From Qipengyuania qiaonensis (GTDB lineage Bacteria > Pseudomonadota > Alphaproteobacteria > Sphingomonadales > Sphingomonadaceae), in NCBI RefSeq assembly GCF_019711515.1, contig NZ_JAIGNO010000019.1, positions 1 to 32,880 of the forward strand: DNA of 32,880 nucleotides, given 5' to 3'. Position 1 is the first letter of the stretch, and each line of letters begins with the position of its first letter. The translations under genes were made by a program, and so were the position numbers. The notes beneath the pieces are model-generated. The model worked only from the letters and a program-made list of their open reading frames with translations, was not told the origin of the DNA and did no database searches. Shown piece after piece: positions 13,419-22,518 of the stretch.

Positions 13419-16352
13419 ATGAGGGTAAGGGCTTCCCTGCTCGCGGGCATTTGCGCGAGCGCGATTTCGTTTCCGGCATTGGCTCAGGAAGTTGCGGACG
13501 ACGATCTCGAAGATCCGCGATTCACCAGTAATGTCATCATTGTAACCGCGCAGCGCCAGAATCAGTCGCTGCAAGAAGTGCCGATCGCGGTCAGCGCATT
13601 CGATGCAGAGGCTCTCGAAGCGCAACAGATTGAAAACGCCAGTGATCTTCAGCTGACGCTGCCCAACGTATCCTTCACCAAATCGAACTTCACCGCATCG
13701 AGTTTCACCATTCGCGGGATCGGGGATTTGTGCGTCGGCGTGTCCTGCGATAGCGCGACCGCGATCCACCTCAATTCGGCCCCCTTGTTCGGCACACGCC
13801 TTTTCGAAACGGAGTATTTCGACCTTGAACGGATCGAAGTCCTGCGTGGTCCGCAGGGAACGCTTTTCGGTCGCAACGCTACTTCCGGCGTGGTCAATGT
13901 TGTAACCGCCAAGCCGGAACTTGGCGCTTTTCGTGCGTCCGGTGAGTTCGAATACGGCAACTTCAACAGCATCAAGGCCAAGGGCATGCTCAATGTGCCA
14001 TTGGGCGACTCGATGGCCTTCCGTGCCGCTGGGTTTTACCTCAACCGCGATGGCTACACGCGTAACACTTTCGATGGCAGCCGGATCGACGATCGCGACA
14101 TGTATGCAGTGCGCGGCTCGTTCCGCTGGGAGCCCGGTCCCGACACGACTCTCGACCTGATGGGCTATTATTTCCGCGAAGACGACAATCGCATGCGCAT
14201 CCAGAAGCAGTTGTGCCAGCGCGACCCGACGGGTGTCCTCGGCTGTCTCAACAGCCGTCTGGATTTCGACAAGACCAATGCGAACTCCACCTTTACCGGC
14301 ACGTTGGGATCATCGGAGTTCCTCGCGATCAACGGCATACCGGGCGCGTTGGGCCTCAACAGCCTGTACGGCCCCGATGCCTATGCCAATTTCGTCGAAG
14401 CGCCTGACGTTCGTGTGGTCAGCACGCAGTTCACGCCGGAATACTTCGCCGACGAGTTGCAGTTGCAGGCCCATTTCGAGCACAATTTCGGTCCGATCAA
14501 ACTGGGGCTGACGGGCACATACCAGGAGACCTCGGTCGATTCCCGCCAGGACTACAATAACGGCGTGGGCGAGATTCCCAATGCCGCGATTGCGTTCCCG
14601 ACACTGCAAGCATTTGCCGCCGGCGCGGCTATCCCCGGGGCAGGAGGGTACTTCCAGCCCATCGTCGATGCGCTATTCGACGGATCGGGAAATCTGTGCG
14701 TTTCCGAAACCCGGCTGGACAATCTCGGGGCCTTCGATGGGCAAAGGTTCTGCTCGCCCGACGGCACCCAGTTCGACCGCTCCAATCAGGATCAGGACTC
14801 CTGGTCGGTGGAGGCGATCATCTCTTCCGACTTCGATGGGCCCTTCAATTTCCTGCTGGGCGGTATCTATGCCGACTCCACGGTCGATGAGAACAGCTAC
14901 TATGTGAACGCATTCGCCATCGATTACGTAGCGGGCGTCCTCGGCTCATTCACCTCGTTGGGCGCCGGATTGCCGCCCAGCTATCTCGGCACGTCCTTCT
15001 TCCGTAACAACACCGATTATTTCAAGCTCGAGAGCTTCGGCATTTTCGGCGAGGCTTATGTCGACGTAACCGACCGACTCAAGCTTACGGCGGGCCTTCG
15101 CTACAACGATGACAGCAAGTTCATCCGTGCGCGTTCGACGCTGGCCAGTTTCCTCGTGCCCTACGGGTCGGGTGATCCGTTTGCTACGCCATTCGGTGCC
15201 GATTTCGACGCCGATCCGGCAACGACTTGTACCGCGGCCTCTCCGGTCGGCGCCATCGGTTCGGTCCCCGGCTGTGAAGCATTCCAGGAACGGTCGGTGA
15301 GCTTCAACGAGATAACGGGTCGTTTCGTGGTCGATTACGAACTTTCGCCCGATAACCACATCTACGCGTCCTATTCGCGGGGATACAAATCCGGCGGTAT
15401 CAATCCGCCGCTGCAGCCGATCTTCGAAGTCAGCGACAGTTTCGATCCGGAGCAGATCGACGCGTTCGAGATCGGTTCCAAGAATACCTTCCTCGACGGC
15501 TCGTTGCAGGTGAACCTGACTGGGTTCTATTACAAGTACAAGGACTTGCAGCTCAGCCGCATCATCGCGCGAACATCGGTCAACGACACGATCGATGCGG
15601 ATATCTGGGGTCTGGAACTCGAAACGATCATGCGGCCGAGTTACAACTGGCTGATCAACATGAATGTCAGCTACCTCAATGCGAAGGTCGCGGGCGATCA
15701 GTTCTTCAGCAACCCGCGGGATCCGGGCGGCGGCGATCCGGATGCGGTGATCATCAAGGACATCACCAACGGGGCCCTGTGCGCGGTGACCGGTGCGGGC
15801 GCGAATGCTTTCGTTGGTCTCGTCAATGCCGGCCTGGGGCTGCAAGGCCCCGGTCCTTTCCCGGCCGACGGCGGCATCGCCTCCAACGGGGCATTTAGTA
15901 TATGTAGCGTTCTCGACGCGCAGACTGCGAATCCAGCTTTCGCTGCGCTGGGTGCACTCGACGTTCTCAGCCCCGGAGTCGAAGTCAATCTGCGGGGGAA
16001 CAGACTGCCACAGGCACCCGAATACAAGGCCTCGATCGGCGTTCAGTACACCGCCGAATTCGGCGATGGCATGTCGCTCGTCCCGCGTTTCGACCTGGCT
16101 TTCACGGGAGAGCAGTTCGGCAATGTCTTCAACGGCGGCGTCAACCGGATCAAGCCCTTCGTTCAGGCGAACGCGCAGATCCAGTTGAACGGTTCCGACG
16201 ATCGCTGGTTCGTTCGTGGCTTCGTCCAGAATATCTTCGACAGCAACTCGGTGACCGGTCAATATGTCACCGATGCCAGTTCGGGCCTGTTCACCAACAT
16301 CTTCACGCTCGACCCGCGCCGCTATGGCATCGCGGTGGGCGCGAAGTTCTGA
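13419..16352 (+). CDS. TonB-dependent outer-membrane receptor
   Basis: 977 residues with ribosome binding site GGAGAGGAGAGGG. The signal peptide ends at PALAQE. A TonB-box-like segment NVIIVTAQR (about residues 39-47) precedes a plug domain with FTIRGIGDLC and the strongly conserved RIEVLRGPQGTLFGRNATSG. The barrel ends YGIAVGAKF with terminal Phe. It belongs to the large sphingomonad family of receptors related to those for plant-derived and aromatic compounds or siderophores; the substrate is not readable. The cysteine pair LCVGVSC in the plug may form a disulfide loop. It is transcribed in the same direction as the secretion operon but after a 203-base gap with its own operator-like site, so it is probably separate. 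Confidence 0.93.
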   Translation: MRVRASLLAGICASAISFPALAQEVADDDLEDPRFTSNVIIVTAQRQNQSLQEVPIAVSAFDAEALEAQQIENASDLQLTLPNVSFTKSNFTASSFTIRGIGDLCVGVSCDSATAIHLNSAPLFGTRLFETEYFDLERIEVLRGPQGTLFGRNATSGVVNVVTAKPELGAFRASGEFEYGNFNSIKAKGMLNVPLGDSMAFRAAGFYLNRDGYTRNTFDGSRIDDRDMYAVRGSFRWEPGPDTTLDLMGYYFREDDNRMRIQKQLCQRDPTGVLGCLNSRLDFDKTNANSTFTGTLGSSEFLAINGIPGALGLNSLYGPDAYANFVEAPDVRVVSTQFTPEYFADELQLQAHFEHNFGPIKLGLTGTYQETSVDSRQDYNNGVGEIPNAAIAFPTLQAFAAGAAIPGAGGYFQPIVDALFDGSGNLCVSETRLDNLGAFDGQRFCSPDGTQFDRSNQDQDSWSVEAIISSDFDGPFNFLLGGIYADSTVDENSYYVNAFAIDYVAGVLGSFTSLGAGLPPSYLGTSFFRNNTDYFKLESFGIFGEAYVDVTDRLKLTAGLRYNDDSKFIRARSTLASFLVPYGSGDPFATPFGADFDADPATTCTAASPVGAIGSVPGCEAFQERSVSFNEITGRFVVDYELSPDNHIYASYSRGYKSGGINPPLQPIFEVSDSFDPEQIDAFEIGSKNTFLDGSLQVNLTGFYYKYKDLQLSRIIARTSVNDTIDADIWGLELETIMRPSYNWLINMNVSYLNAKVAGDQFFSNPRDPGGGDPDAVIIKDITNGALCAVTGAGANAFVGLVNAGLGLQGPGPFPADGGIASNGAFSICSVLDAQTANPAFAALGALDVLSPGVEVNLRGNRLPQAPEYKASIGVQYTAEFGDGMSLVPRFDLAFTGEQFGNVFNGGVNRIKPFVQANAQIQLNGSDDRWFVRGFVQNIFDSNSVTGQYVTDASSGLFTNIFTLDPRRYGIAVGAKF

Positions 16353-16380
16353 CCTTACCCGGTCCAAAAGGGGGAGAGGG

Positions 16381-16410
16381 AAGGGGTGGCCTTGCGGCCG
16401 CCCCTTCTTT
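16381..16410 (+). terminator. Terminator after second TonB receptor
   Basis: AAGGGGTGGCC (16381-16391) pairs with GGCCGCCCCTT (16396-16406) with one wobble and a TTGC loop, followed by CTTTGTT. It sits between the convergent receptor and transporter genes, and the A/T flanks could let it serve both. Confidence 0.85.
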
Positions 16411-16412
16411 GT

Positions 16413-17144
16413 TCAGCGTGGTGACGAAGCAAAGGGTGAAAAGTTCGTCTCCGTGTCGAACAGTTCGATCCCTTCCTCCCGCTTCAGAGTTCCGACCACG
16501 ACATAGGTGACCGGCGTCAGCAGTGCTTCCCACGCGGTTTTGATGGCCCATTGCGACAACACGACCTGCCACAGCAACTCGACCGGCCACCCGGCAAGGC
16601 CCCAAAAGGCGAGCGGGTAGAATATCAGGCTGTCGAGGCCCTGGCCTACCACCGTCGAGCCGATCGTCCGCATCCACAGGTGGCGGCCCTCGGTCCAGAC
16701 CTTCATCTTGGCCAGGACAAAGCTGTTCGCAAACTCACCGGCCCAGAAGGCGACCATCGAGGCGAGGACAATCCGCCAGCTATTGCCGAACACGAATTCG
16801 TAGGCATCTTGCCCGGGCCATCCGGCAGCCGGTGGCAATTGCACCACCACCCATGCCATGAAGGCCATGAACAGCAAGGCCATGAAACCGGTCCAGATCA
16901 CGCGACGCGCCCTTGCGTAACCGTAAACCTCGGTCAGAATGTCCCCGATGATATAGCTGACGGGAAAGAACAACACCCCGGCGCCAAACGACCACTCGCC
17001 GATAACGGGCAGCGTCACATAGCTTGGCTTGGAGGCCCCGATCAGGTTCGACAGCAGCAGAATGGTGACGAATGCCGCCATCACGAGATCGTAGTAGCGA
17101 AACTGCGGCGAAGCGGCAGGCGGGACCGATGGCGGGTTTTCCAT
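16413..17144 (-). CDS. yhhQ: Queuosine precursor transporter, YhhQ/VUT family
   Basis: 243 residues with six hydrophobic segments. The diagnostic pieces are LLLSNLIGASKP near the N-terminus, FPVSYIIGDILTEVYGYARAR around residues 60-80, and FWAGEFANSFVLAKMK, followed by MRTIGSTVVGQGLDSLIF. These define the VUT (vitamin uptake transporter) family, whose members import queuosine precursors such as preQ0/preQ1 for tRNA modification. The C-terminus has a short polar extension. The gene is convergent with the second receptor and divergent from tRNA-Arg, so it is monocistronic. I see no preQ1 riboswitch-like structure in its short leader. Confidence 0.93.
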   Translation of the reverse strand: MENPPSVPPAASPQFRYYDLVMAAFVTILLLSNLIGASKPSYVTLPVIGEWSFGAGVLFFPVSYIIGDILTEVYGYARARRVIWTGFMALLFMAFMAWVVVQLPPAAGWPGQDAYEFVFGNSWRIVLASMVAFWAGEFANSFVLAKMKVWTEGRHLWMRTIGSTVVGQGLDSLIFYPLAFWGLAGWPVELLWQVVLSQWAIKTAWEALLTPVTYVVVGTLKREEGIELFDTETNFSPFASSPR

Positions 17145-17204
17145 GAAAAGAGGGTTAGTGCCGATTGGCCCCGCGCGAAAGGCACGTTATGGCGATGCCC
17201 GAGC

Positions 17205-17281
17205 GCGCCCGTAGTTCAACTGGATAGAGCACGAGCCTTCTAAGCTTGGAGTTGCAGGTTCGAGTCCTGCCGGGCGCGCCA
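17205..17281 (+). tRNA. tRNA-Arg (anticodon TCT)
   Basis: The 77-base cloverleaf is complete, including an encoded CCA. Acceptor GCGCCCG pairs with CGGGCGC; the anticodon stem CGAGC/GCTTG encloses loop CTTCTAA with anticodon TCT (17239-17241), which reads AGA/AGG; the T arm is GCAGG-TTCGAGT-CCTGC. No integrase gene or duplicated tRNA end was found nearby, so there is no sign that it serves as an integration site here. Confidence 0.96.
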
Positions 17282-17437
17282 GTCTACAGTCTCTCTGTGG
17301 CAAAGGTCGATATCGCGCTTCTGCAAATAGCTTAACGACGGCATGACGCGATATATGTGCTCACAACGCTGCTCTAGTGTCGCAATCGCCTTCCGACTAC
17401 GGCTGTCGGCTGACATGGCGAGACGCGCACGCCTTCA

Positions 17438-18559
17438 ATGCTGAAGACAAATCGAAACCTGGTGCTTCTGGGAGGCGGGCACGCGCATCTCGAAGTGTTG
17501 GCAGACTGGGCGCGTCGAGGCGGTCCCGATGCGCACACGGTCCTTGTTTCGCCGCACCGCCATACACGCTATTCGGGCATGCTTCCGGGCACGGTGGCGG
17601 GCGAATACACTGCCGAAGAGGGACTGATCAATCTGGCCGCGCTGGCTCAGCATGCCGGGGCGGAATTCATGCTCGATCGCTGCCTTGCCATCGATCCGGA
17701 AAGGCGGCTCGTCGAAACCGAACAAGGGCACAGCATCCCGTTCGAATTTTGCTCCGTCGACACCGGAGGTATCGGACGGGCACGCGATATCCTTGGTCGC
17801 GATCCACGTATTCTCGACGTCCGGCCGATTGGCGATTTCCTGAATTGTCTGTCACGACGGGTCGAGATGATGCGCGGCAAGGCGAAACGAATCGCCGTTG
17901 TCGGAGGCGGCGCCGGCGGTGTCGAACTCGCCTTTGCCTTGCGCCGCCGCTTTGCGGACGAGGGAGCGCAGGTTACCCTGGTCGCAGGTGAATCGGGCCT
18001 GCTCAGTGGTTTTTCGTCCAAGGCCAAATCGTTGGCTAGGCGCGAAATGCGGCGGCAAGGAGTTGTCGTTATCGAACAGGATGCGCGTTTCGAGGGAAGC
18101 AGTCTCGTTGCCGGCCAACTATCTCTCGAGCCGGTCGACCTGATTGTCGCATCGCTCGGCGCCGGGGCGCCGGAATGGCCGGCCAACAGCGGTATCGCAG
18201 TTGGCATGGACGGCTTTATTGCGGTCGATCGGTATCAACGATCCCTGTCCCACCCGAATATTCTGGCGGCGGGAGACGTCGCCACACGGCAGGACGGCAG
18301 TGTGGCGCGCTCGGGCGTCCACGCGGTACATGCCGGTCCCGTCATCGCCGAGAATTTGCGCCGATTGGTCAAAGACAGGCACGCCTTGCGAAGCTACACG
18401 CCGCGCAGGGCAAGCCTTTATCTTATATCGACGGCCGATGGCAAAGCGATCGCAAGCTACGGCATGTTCGCCGCCCACGGACGCTGGGCGGGACGGCTCA
18501 AGCGCTGGACAGACCTCCGCTGGACCACATCTTTCGCCACGCTGACGCGAGCGATGTAA
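17438..18559 (+). CDS. FAD-dependent pyridine nucleotide oxidoreductase, SelD-N-terminal-like
   Basis: 373 residues. The N-terminal Rossmann motif LVLLGGGHAHLEVL (about residues 8-21) and the segment RYSGMLPGTVAGEYTAEEG match the family of FAD oxidoreductases that in many bacteria is fused to the N-terminus of selenophosphate synthase (SelD). A second dinucleotide motif is IAVVGGGAGGVELAFAL (about 152-168), and the FAD-closing motif is NILAAGDVA. It is related in fold to NDH-2 and sulfide:quinone reductases. No SelD domain is attached. The ribosome binding site is weak. It is the first of five same-strand genes; a 155-base upstream gap follows tRNA-Arg. The electron donor and acceptor are unknown. 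Confidence 0.8.
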   Translation: MLKTNRNLVLLGGGHAHLEVLADWARRGGPDAHTVLVSPHRHTRYSGMLPGTVAGEYTAEEGLINLAALAQHAGAEFMLDRCLAIDPERRLVETEQGHSIPFEFCSVDTGGIGRARDILGRDPRILDVRPIGDFLNCLSRRVEMMRGKAKRIAVVGGGAGGVELAFALRRRFADEGAQVTLVAGESGLLSGFSSKAKSLARREMRRQGVVVIEQDARFEGSSLVAGQLSLEPVDLIVASLGAGAPEWPANSGIAVGMDGFIAVDRYQRSLSHPNILAAGDVATRQDGSVARSGVHAVHAGPVIAENLRRLVKDRHALRSYTPRRASLYLISTADGKAIASYGMFAAHGRWAGRLKRWTDLRWTTSFATLTRAM

Positions 18560-18604
18560 CCGCTGGGACAGGCGAGACGTACAGGGGACCGACGGAAGAA
18601 ACAT

Positions 18605-20743
18605 ATGAAAAAAATCCTTATCATCCTCGCTCTCGCCGCGCTGATCGCGGCGTATTTTTTCTTCGGCCTCGGCGATTATCTGACGGTCGACGGGATCAAG
18701 CAGGTCGCGGGCGAAGTGGGCGGCTATTACGAGCGCGATCCGGCGCAGGTCATCACCTTGTTTTTTCTTGCCTATGTGGCGGTAACGGCGGCGTCGCTGC
18801 CCGGCGCGGCGGTGATGACCCTGGCCGCGGGCGCGCTGTTTGGCGTGGTGATCGGCACAATCGTGGTATCCTTCGCGTCGACCCTGGGCGCCACGCTTGC
18901 CTTTCTCGCGTCGCGCTACGTGCTCAGAGACGCCATCGAGGCGAGGTTCGGCGAACGGCTCAAGACGGTAAACCAGGGGCTGCAGCGCGATGGGACCTTC
19001 TATCTCTTCACGCTGAGGATGATCCCGTTGTTCCCGTTCTTCGTGGTCAACCTTGTCATGGGGCTGACGCGGATCAAGGTCTGGACCTATGCCTGGGTCA
19101 GCCAGATTGGCATGTTGCTGGGCACGATCGTCTATGTGAACGCGGGTACGCAGCTGGCGCAGATCGATAGCCTTGCCGGCATTGTCTCGCCGACCGTGCT
19201 GGTCTCCTTCGCGCTTCTCGGTATCGCGCCATGGTTCGCCAAGGCGGTTATTGCCTGGATCAAACAACGCAAGGTCTATGCCGGCTTCGACAAGCCCAAG
19301 AGCTTCGACCGCAATCTGGTAGTCATCGGTGCCGGCTCGGCCGGGCTCGTCTCCTCGCTCATCGCGGCGACGGTAAAGGCAAAGGTCACCCTGGTCGAGG
19401 CGAACAAGATGGGGGGCGATTGCCTCAACACCGGCTGCGTGCCGTCGAAGGCACTTATCAAGACCGCTCGAGTGGCCGATCAGATGCGCCACGCCCATCG
19501 TTATGGGCTCGAGGCTGCCGAGCCGAAGGTGCCTTTCAACCGCACGATCGAACGCGTCATGGGGGCGATCAAGGCGATCGAGCCGCACGATAGTATCGAG
19601 CGCTACGAAGGGCTCGGGGTCGATGTCGTCGAAGGGTATGCCAAGGTTGTCGATCCGTGGACGGTCGAGATCGCCCGCAAGGACGGTGGCGCCCAACGCC
19701 TCACCACGCGCGCCATCGTTATCGCGGCGGGCGGCGAGCCTTTCGTGCCGCCGATCGATGGGCTGGCGAGTAGCGGTTATCTCACCAGCGACACGATGTG
19801 GGACGCCTTCGCGCAAATGGACCGAGTACCTGCGCGCGTCGCCGTGCTCGGTGGCGGGCCGATCGGCTGCGAGCTGTCGCAGGCGCTGGCTCGACTGGGA
19901 TCGCGGGTGTCGCAGCTCGAGATGCAAGACCGTGTCCTGGGGCGCGAGGATGTCGAAGTTTCGACGGTGGCGCAGTCTTCGCTCGAATCCTCCGGCGTTC
20001 GGGTGCTTACCAACCATCGTGTGGTCAGGATCGAGCAGGGCCAGCTCGTCGCCGAACACGAGGGTGCAGAAGTCACCGTCCCTTTCGACACCTTGATAGT
20101 CGCGGTCGGTCGTGCGGCGCGGCTCAGCGGCTACGGGCTGGAAGACATCGGTATCGATACGGGCAAGACGGTAGTGACCGACGATTTTCTCGCGACCAAA
20201 TTCCCCAACATCTATGCGGCGGGGGACGTCGCAGGCCCTTTCCAGTTCACCCACACCGCGAGCCATCAGGCCTGGTTCGCCAGCGTCAACGCGCTGTTCG
20301 GCCAGTTCAGGCGTTTCAAGGCCGACTACCGCGTGATTCCGGCTGTGACCTTCCTCGATCCCGAAATCGCGCGCGTCGGGCTCAACGAGCTTGAGGCGAC
20401 GCAGCAGGGGGTAACCTACGAGGTGACGCGCTACCGGCTGGCCGAACTCGACCGCGCCATTGCAGAAAGTGAAACAAGCGGCTTCGTCAAGGTCCTGACT
20501 CCGCCGGGCAAAGACACGATCCTGGGGGCGACCATCGTCGGAGCGCATGCGGGCGAGTTACTGGCCGAGTATGTGCTGGCGATGAAGCACAAGCTCGGTC
20601 TCAACAAGATACTCGGAACGATCCATTCCTATCCGACCATGGCCGAAGCGAACAAATTTGCTGCAGGCGAGTGGAAAAAGAACCACAAGCCCGAGGCGCT
20701 GCTCAACCTTGTCGAGAAATATCACAGCTGGCGCCGCGGATAG
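18605..20743 (+). CDS. Fusion of TVP38/TMEM64 membrane domain and disulfide oxidoreductase
   Basis: 712 residues. Residues about 1-225 are a TVP38/TMEM64 (SNARE-associated, DedA-like) membrane domain with SLPGAAVMTLAAGALFG and LRMIPLFPFFVVNLVMGLT. From about residue 238 it is a class-I pyridine nucleotide-disulfide oxidoreductase: FAD motif VVIGAGSAGL, redox-active C273-x4-C278 in GGDCLNTGCVPSK, NAD motif AVLGGGPIGCELS, second FAD motif NIYAAGDVAG and a C-terminal dimer domain with the active-site HSYPTMAE. It resembles mercuric reductase and dihydrolipoamide dehydrogenase, but lacks the C-terminal vicinal cysteines and heavy-metal domain of MerA. The fusion puts a thiol redox enzyme on the inner membrane; substrate unknown. 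It lies 45 bases after the preceding flavoprotein gene. Confidence 0.92.
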   Translation: MKKILIILALAALIAAYFFFGLGDYLTVDGIKQVAGEVGGYYERDPAQVITLFFLAYVAVTAASLPGAAVMTLAAGALFGVVIGTIVVSFASTLGATLAFLASRYVLRDAIEARFGERLKTVNQGLQRDGTFYLFTLRMIPLFPFFVVNLVMGLTRIKVWTYAWVSQIGMLLGTIVYVNAGTQLAQIDSLAGIVSPTVLVSFALLGIAPWFAKAVIAWIKQRKVYAGFDKPKSFDRNLVVIGAGSAGLVSSLIAATVKAKVTLVEANKMGGDCLNTGCVPSKALIKTARVADQMRHAHRYGLEAAEPKVPFNRTIERVMGAIKAIEPHDSIERYEGLGVDVVEGYAKVVDPWTVEIARKDGGAQRLTTRAIVIAAGGEPFVPPIDGLASSGYLTSDTMWDAFAQMDRVPARVAVLGGGPIGCELSQALARLGSRVSQLEMQDRVLGREDVEVSTVAQSSLESSGVRVLTNHRVVRIEQGQLVAEHEGAEVTVPFDTLIVAVGRAARLSGYGLEDIGIDTGKTVVTDDFLATKFPNIYAAGDVAGPFQFTHTASHQAWFASVNALFGQFRRFKADYRVIPAVTFLDPEIARVGLNELEATQQGVTYEVTRYRLAELDRAIAESETSGFVKVLTPPGKDTILGATIVGAHAGELLAEYVLAMKHKLGLNKILGTIHSYPTMAEANKFAAGEWKKNHKPEALLNLVEKYHSWRRG

Positions 20744-20771
20744 GCGCCGCCAGGCCAATCGGAGAATTTAC

Positions 20772-21203
20772 ATGCTTGCTAGAACCTCCCTTCTCATCAT
20801 GCGGGTCGGTACCGGAATGTTGCTGGTACTGTGGGGCAGCCTGCGCCTGTTCGGTGACGGCGTGGGCACCAATCTGGCGGAGAAGTATTATGGCGGCGTC
20901 GGAGCCGCGAATTCCTTCCAGCTCGCCTTTGCCAGCGTGGAAGTTGTTATTGGGGCTCTCGTGGCAATCGGGCTGTTCCGCCGTTTCTCGCTGATCGGTT
21001 CGGCGGTGATCCTCGTCGGTGGGGCATTGCCGATCTGGCGCCATTTCCTCGATCCGTTCGGTCGTTACCTTTTCGCCAACCCCGAAGATGCAAACCTGCT
21101 CTTCTTCCCCTCGGTCACCGTAGCCGGCGCGGCGCTTGCGCTGATCGCCTTTCGCGAACATGACACGTTGGCGCTGGACAGCCTGTTCAAGCGGAAGGAT
21201 TGA
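20772..21203 (+). CDS. DoxX-like membrane protein
   Basis: 143 residues from the ATG at 20772, preceded by GGAG. Four hydrophobic helices can be drawn: SLLIMRVGTGMLLVLWGSL, FASVEVVIGALVAIGLF, SLIGSAVILVGGAL and LLFFPSVTVAGAALALIAF, with a polar loop (PEDANLL) before the last. This is the layout of small DoxX/DoxD-type proteins, some of which accompany redox enzymes that handle sulfur compounds. No catalytic motif is visible. It sits 28 bases after the fusion gene and 19 before the transporter gene, so it is part of the same operon. Confidence 0.7.
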   Translation: MLARTSLLIMRVGTGMLLVLWGSLRLFGDGVGTNLAEKYYGGVGAANSFQLAFASVEVVIGALVAIGLFRRFSLIGSAVILVGGALPIWRHFLDPFGRYLFANPEDANLLFFPSVTVAGAALALIAFREHDTLALDSLFKRKD

Positions 21204-21222
21204 CCGGACAGCGGGGGCATAC

Positions 21223-22500
21223 GTGGAGATATTCGACCAGTTCCGCGGACTTGCCGGCATAATCGCGTTGGTAGTGCTCGCATGGGGCATGTCGGAAAAC
21301 CGTGCCGGTCGTCCGTCCTGGCGTTGGGTGATGGGCGCGCTCGCACTGCAGGGCTTTCTGGCCGTCCTCATCGTGCGCGTGCCCGTCGTCTGGCAAGTCG
21401 TGACGTTGGCGAACGGGGCGGTTGCCGCCATCGAACGCGCTACGCTCGACGGATCGTCTTACATGTTCGGCTATCTGGGCGGCGCGCCGCTGCCTTTCGC
21501 GCTGAAGGAGGGCAGCGAGGCACCGGTCGTCATCGCCTTTCAGATCCTGCCGCTGGTCATCGTGTTCTCGGCGCTCGCCGCGCTCCTTTGGCATTGGGGT
21601 GTGCTGCGCTGGCTGGTACACGGTTTGTCCTACCTGTTGCGTCGGACACTTAAAGTCAGCGGTGTCGTCGGTCTGTCGGGCGGGTCGAACATGTTCCTCG
21701 GGGTGGTGGAAAGTCCGCTGGTCGTAAGAGCCTATTTCGCCAGAATGAGCCGCGCCGATCTGTTTCAGGTCATGGTATTGGCGATGGCGACGATCAGCGG
21801 GGCCATCCTCATCCTTTATGCGACGACCCTGTCGCAGACTGTCCCCGATGCGGTTGGACATATGATATCCGCCTCGCTCATTTCGCTACCTGCCGCATTG
21901 CTGGTCGCAAAACTGATGGTTCCCGGCGAAGCAAGCGCGGACGAAGAGGCAGAGCCGGCGCTTGGCGAGGCGGGGCTCAAATATGAATCGAGCATCGATG
22001 CGATCGTCAAGGGGACCATGGACGGGGTCCAACTGTTCCTGGCCGTGATCGCTGTGATCATCGTGGTTTTCGCGCTGGTATCGCTCACCGACCAGATCCT
22101 TGCGCTGTTGCCCCTCGTCGATGGCGAACCGCTCACGCTAAAGCGGGTGTTCGGCTGGGTTTTCGCGCCTTTGATGTGGCTGATCGGCGTGCCCTTCGGC
22201 GAAGCGCAGGCAGCGGGCAGCTTGATGGGGACCAAGGCAATTCTTAACGAATACGTTGCTTATCTGGAGCTCGCTGCGCTGCCGGACGGCACTCTCGCTC
22301 CGCGCAGCCTGCTGATCGTGACCTACGCGCTGTGCGGCGTGGCCAATCTCGCGAGTATCGGTCTGCTCGTCTCGACCATCGGGACCTTGTGCCCTGAACG
22401 ACGCGGCGAGGTCGCCGGGCTCGGCATTCGTAGCTGGGTAGCGGGCAATATGGCAACTGCGATGACCGGAGCCTGGATCGGGCTCATAACCTGGGCCTGA
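21223..22500 (+). CDS. nupC: NupC-type concentrative nucleoside transporter
   Basis: 425 residues from a GTG at 21223 with GGGGG upstream; an earlier ATG inside the preceding gene would add an unlikely hydrophilic segment. The protein has about ten hydrophobic segments. Family motifs are LSGGSNMFLGVVESPLVV around residues 152-168, the counterpart of the GQTEAPL signature, and NEYVAYLEL starting at N342, the counterpart of NEFVAY. Also typical are TMDGVQLFLAVIAV and the closing segment CGVANLASIGLLV. It would import nucleosides with H+ or Na+ across the inner membrane. The E of VVESP is retained, although the Gln-Thr before it is replaced by Val-Val, so specificity may differ. Confidence 0.9.
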   Translation: MEIFDQFRGLAGIIALVVLAWGMSENRAGRPSWRWVMGALALQGFLAVLIVRVPVVWQVVTLANGAVAAIERATLDGSSYMFGYLGGAPLPFALKEGSEAPVVIAFQILPLVIVFSALAALLWHWGVLRWLVHGLSYLLRRTLKVSGVVGLSGGSNMFLGVVESPLVVRAYFARMSRADLFQVMVLAMATISGAILILYATTLSQTVPDAVGHMISASLISLPAALLVAKLMVPGEASADEEAEPALGEAGLKYESSIDAIVKGTMDGVQLFLAVIAVIIVVFALVSLTDQILALLPLVDGEPLTLKRVFGWVFAPLMWLIGVPFGEAQAAGSLMGTKAILNEYVAYLELAALPDGTLAPRSLLIVTYALCGVANLASIGLLVSTIGTLCPERRGEVAGLGIRSWVAGNMATAMTGAWIGLITWA

Positions 22501-22518
22501 TCCGGGGGGTAGAACCAG

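Noticed and set aside
14946..16367. Long minus-strand frame opposite the second TonB receptor
   Set aside because: The receptor barrel is continuous on the plus strand. The antisense product has no ribosome binding site and no family features.
17145..17204. preQ1 riboswitch upstream of yhhQ
   Set aside because: The gap to the tRNA is only 60 bases and no pseudoknot-like H-type motif or A-rich tail could be drawn.
17205..17437. tRNA-Arg as an attachment site of an integrated element
   Set aside because: No integrase, no duplicated tRNA 3' end and no change in gene style downstream were found.
18119..20548. Open frame of 809 codons on the minus strand opposite the fusion oxidoreductase
   Set aside because: It is a codon-bias shadow; the translation is rich in Arg, Asp and His without recognisable motifs, while the plus strand shows all cofactor motifs.
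18605..20743. Mercuric reductase (merA)
   Set aside because: The C-x4-C redox site fits, but the C-terminal vicinal cysteines and N-terminal heavy-metal domain are absent, and no merR/merT/merP genes are nearby.
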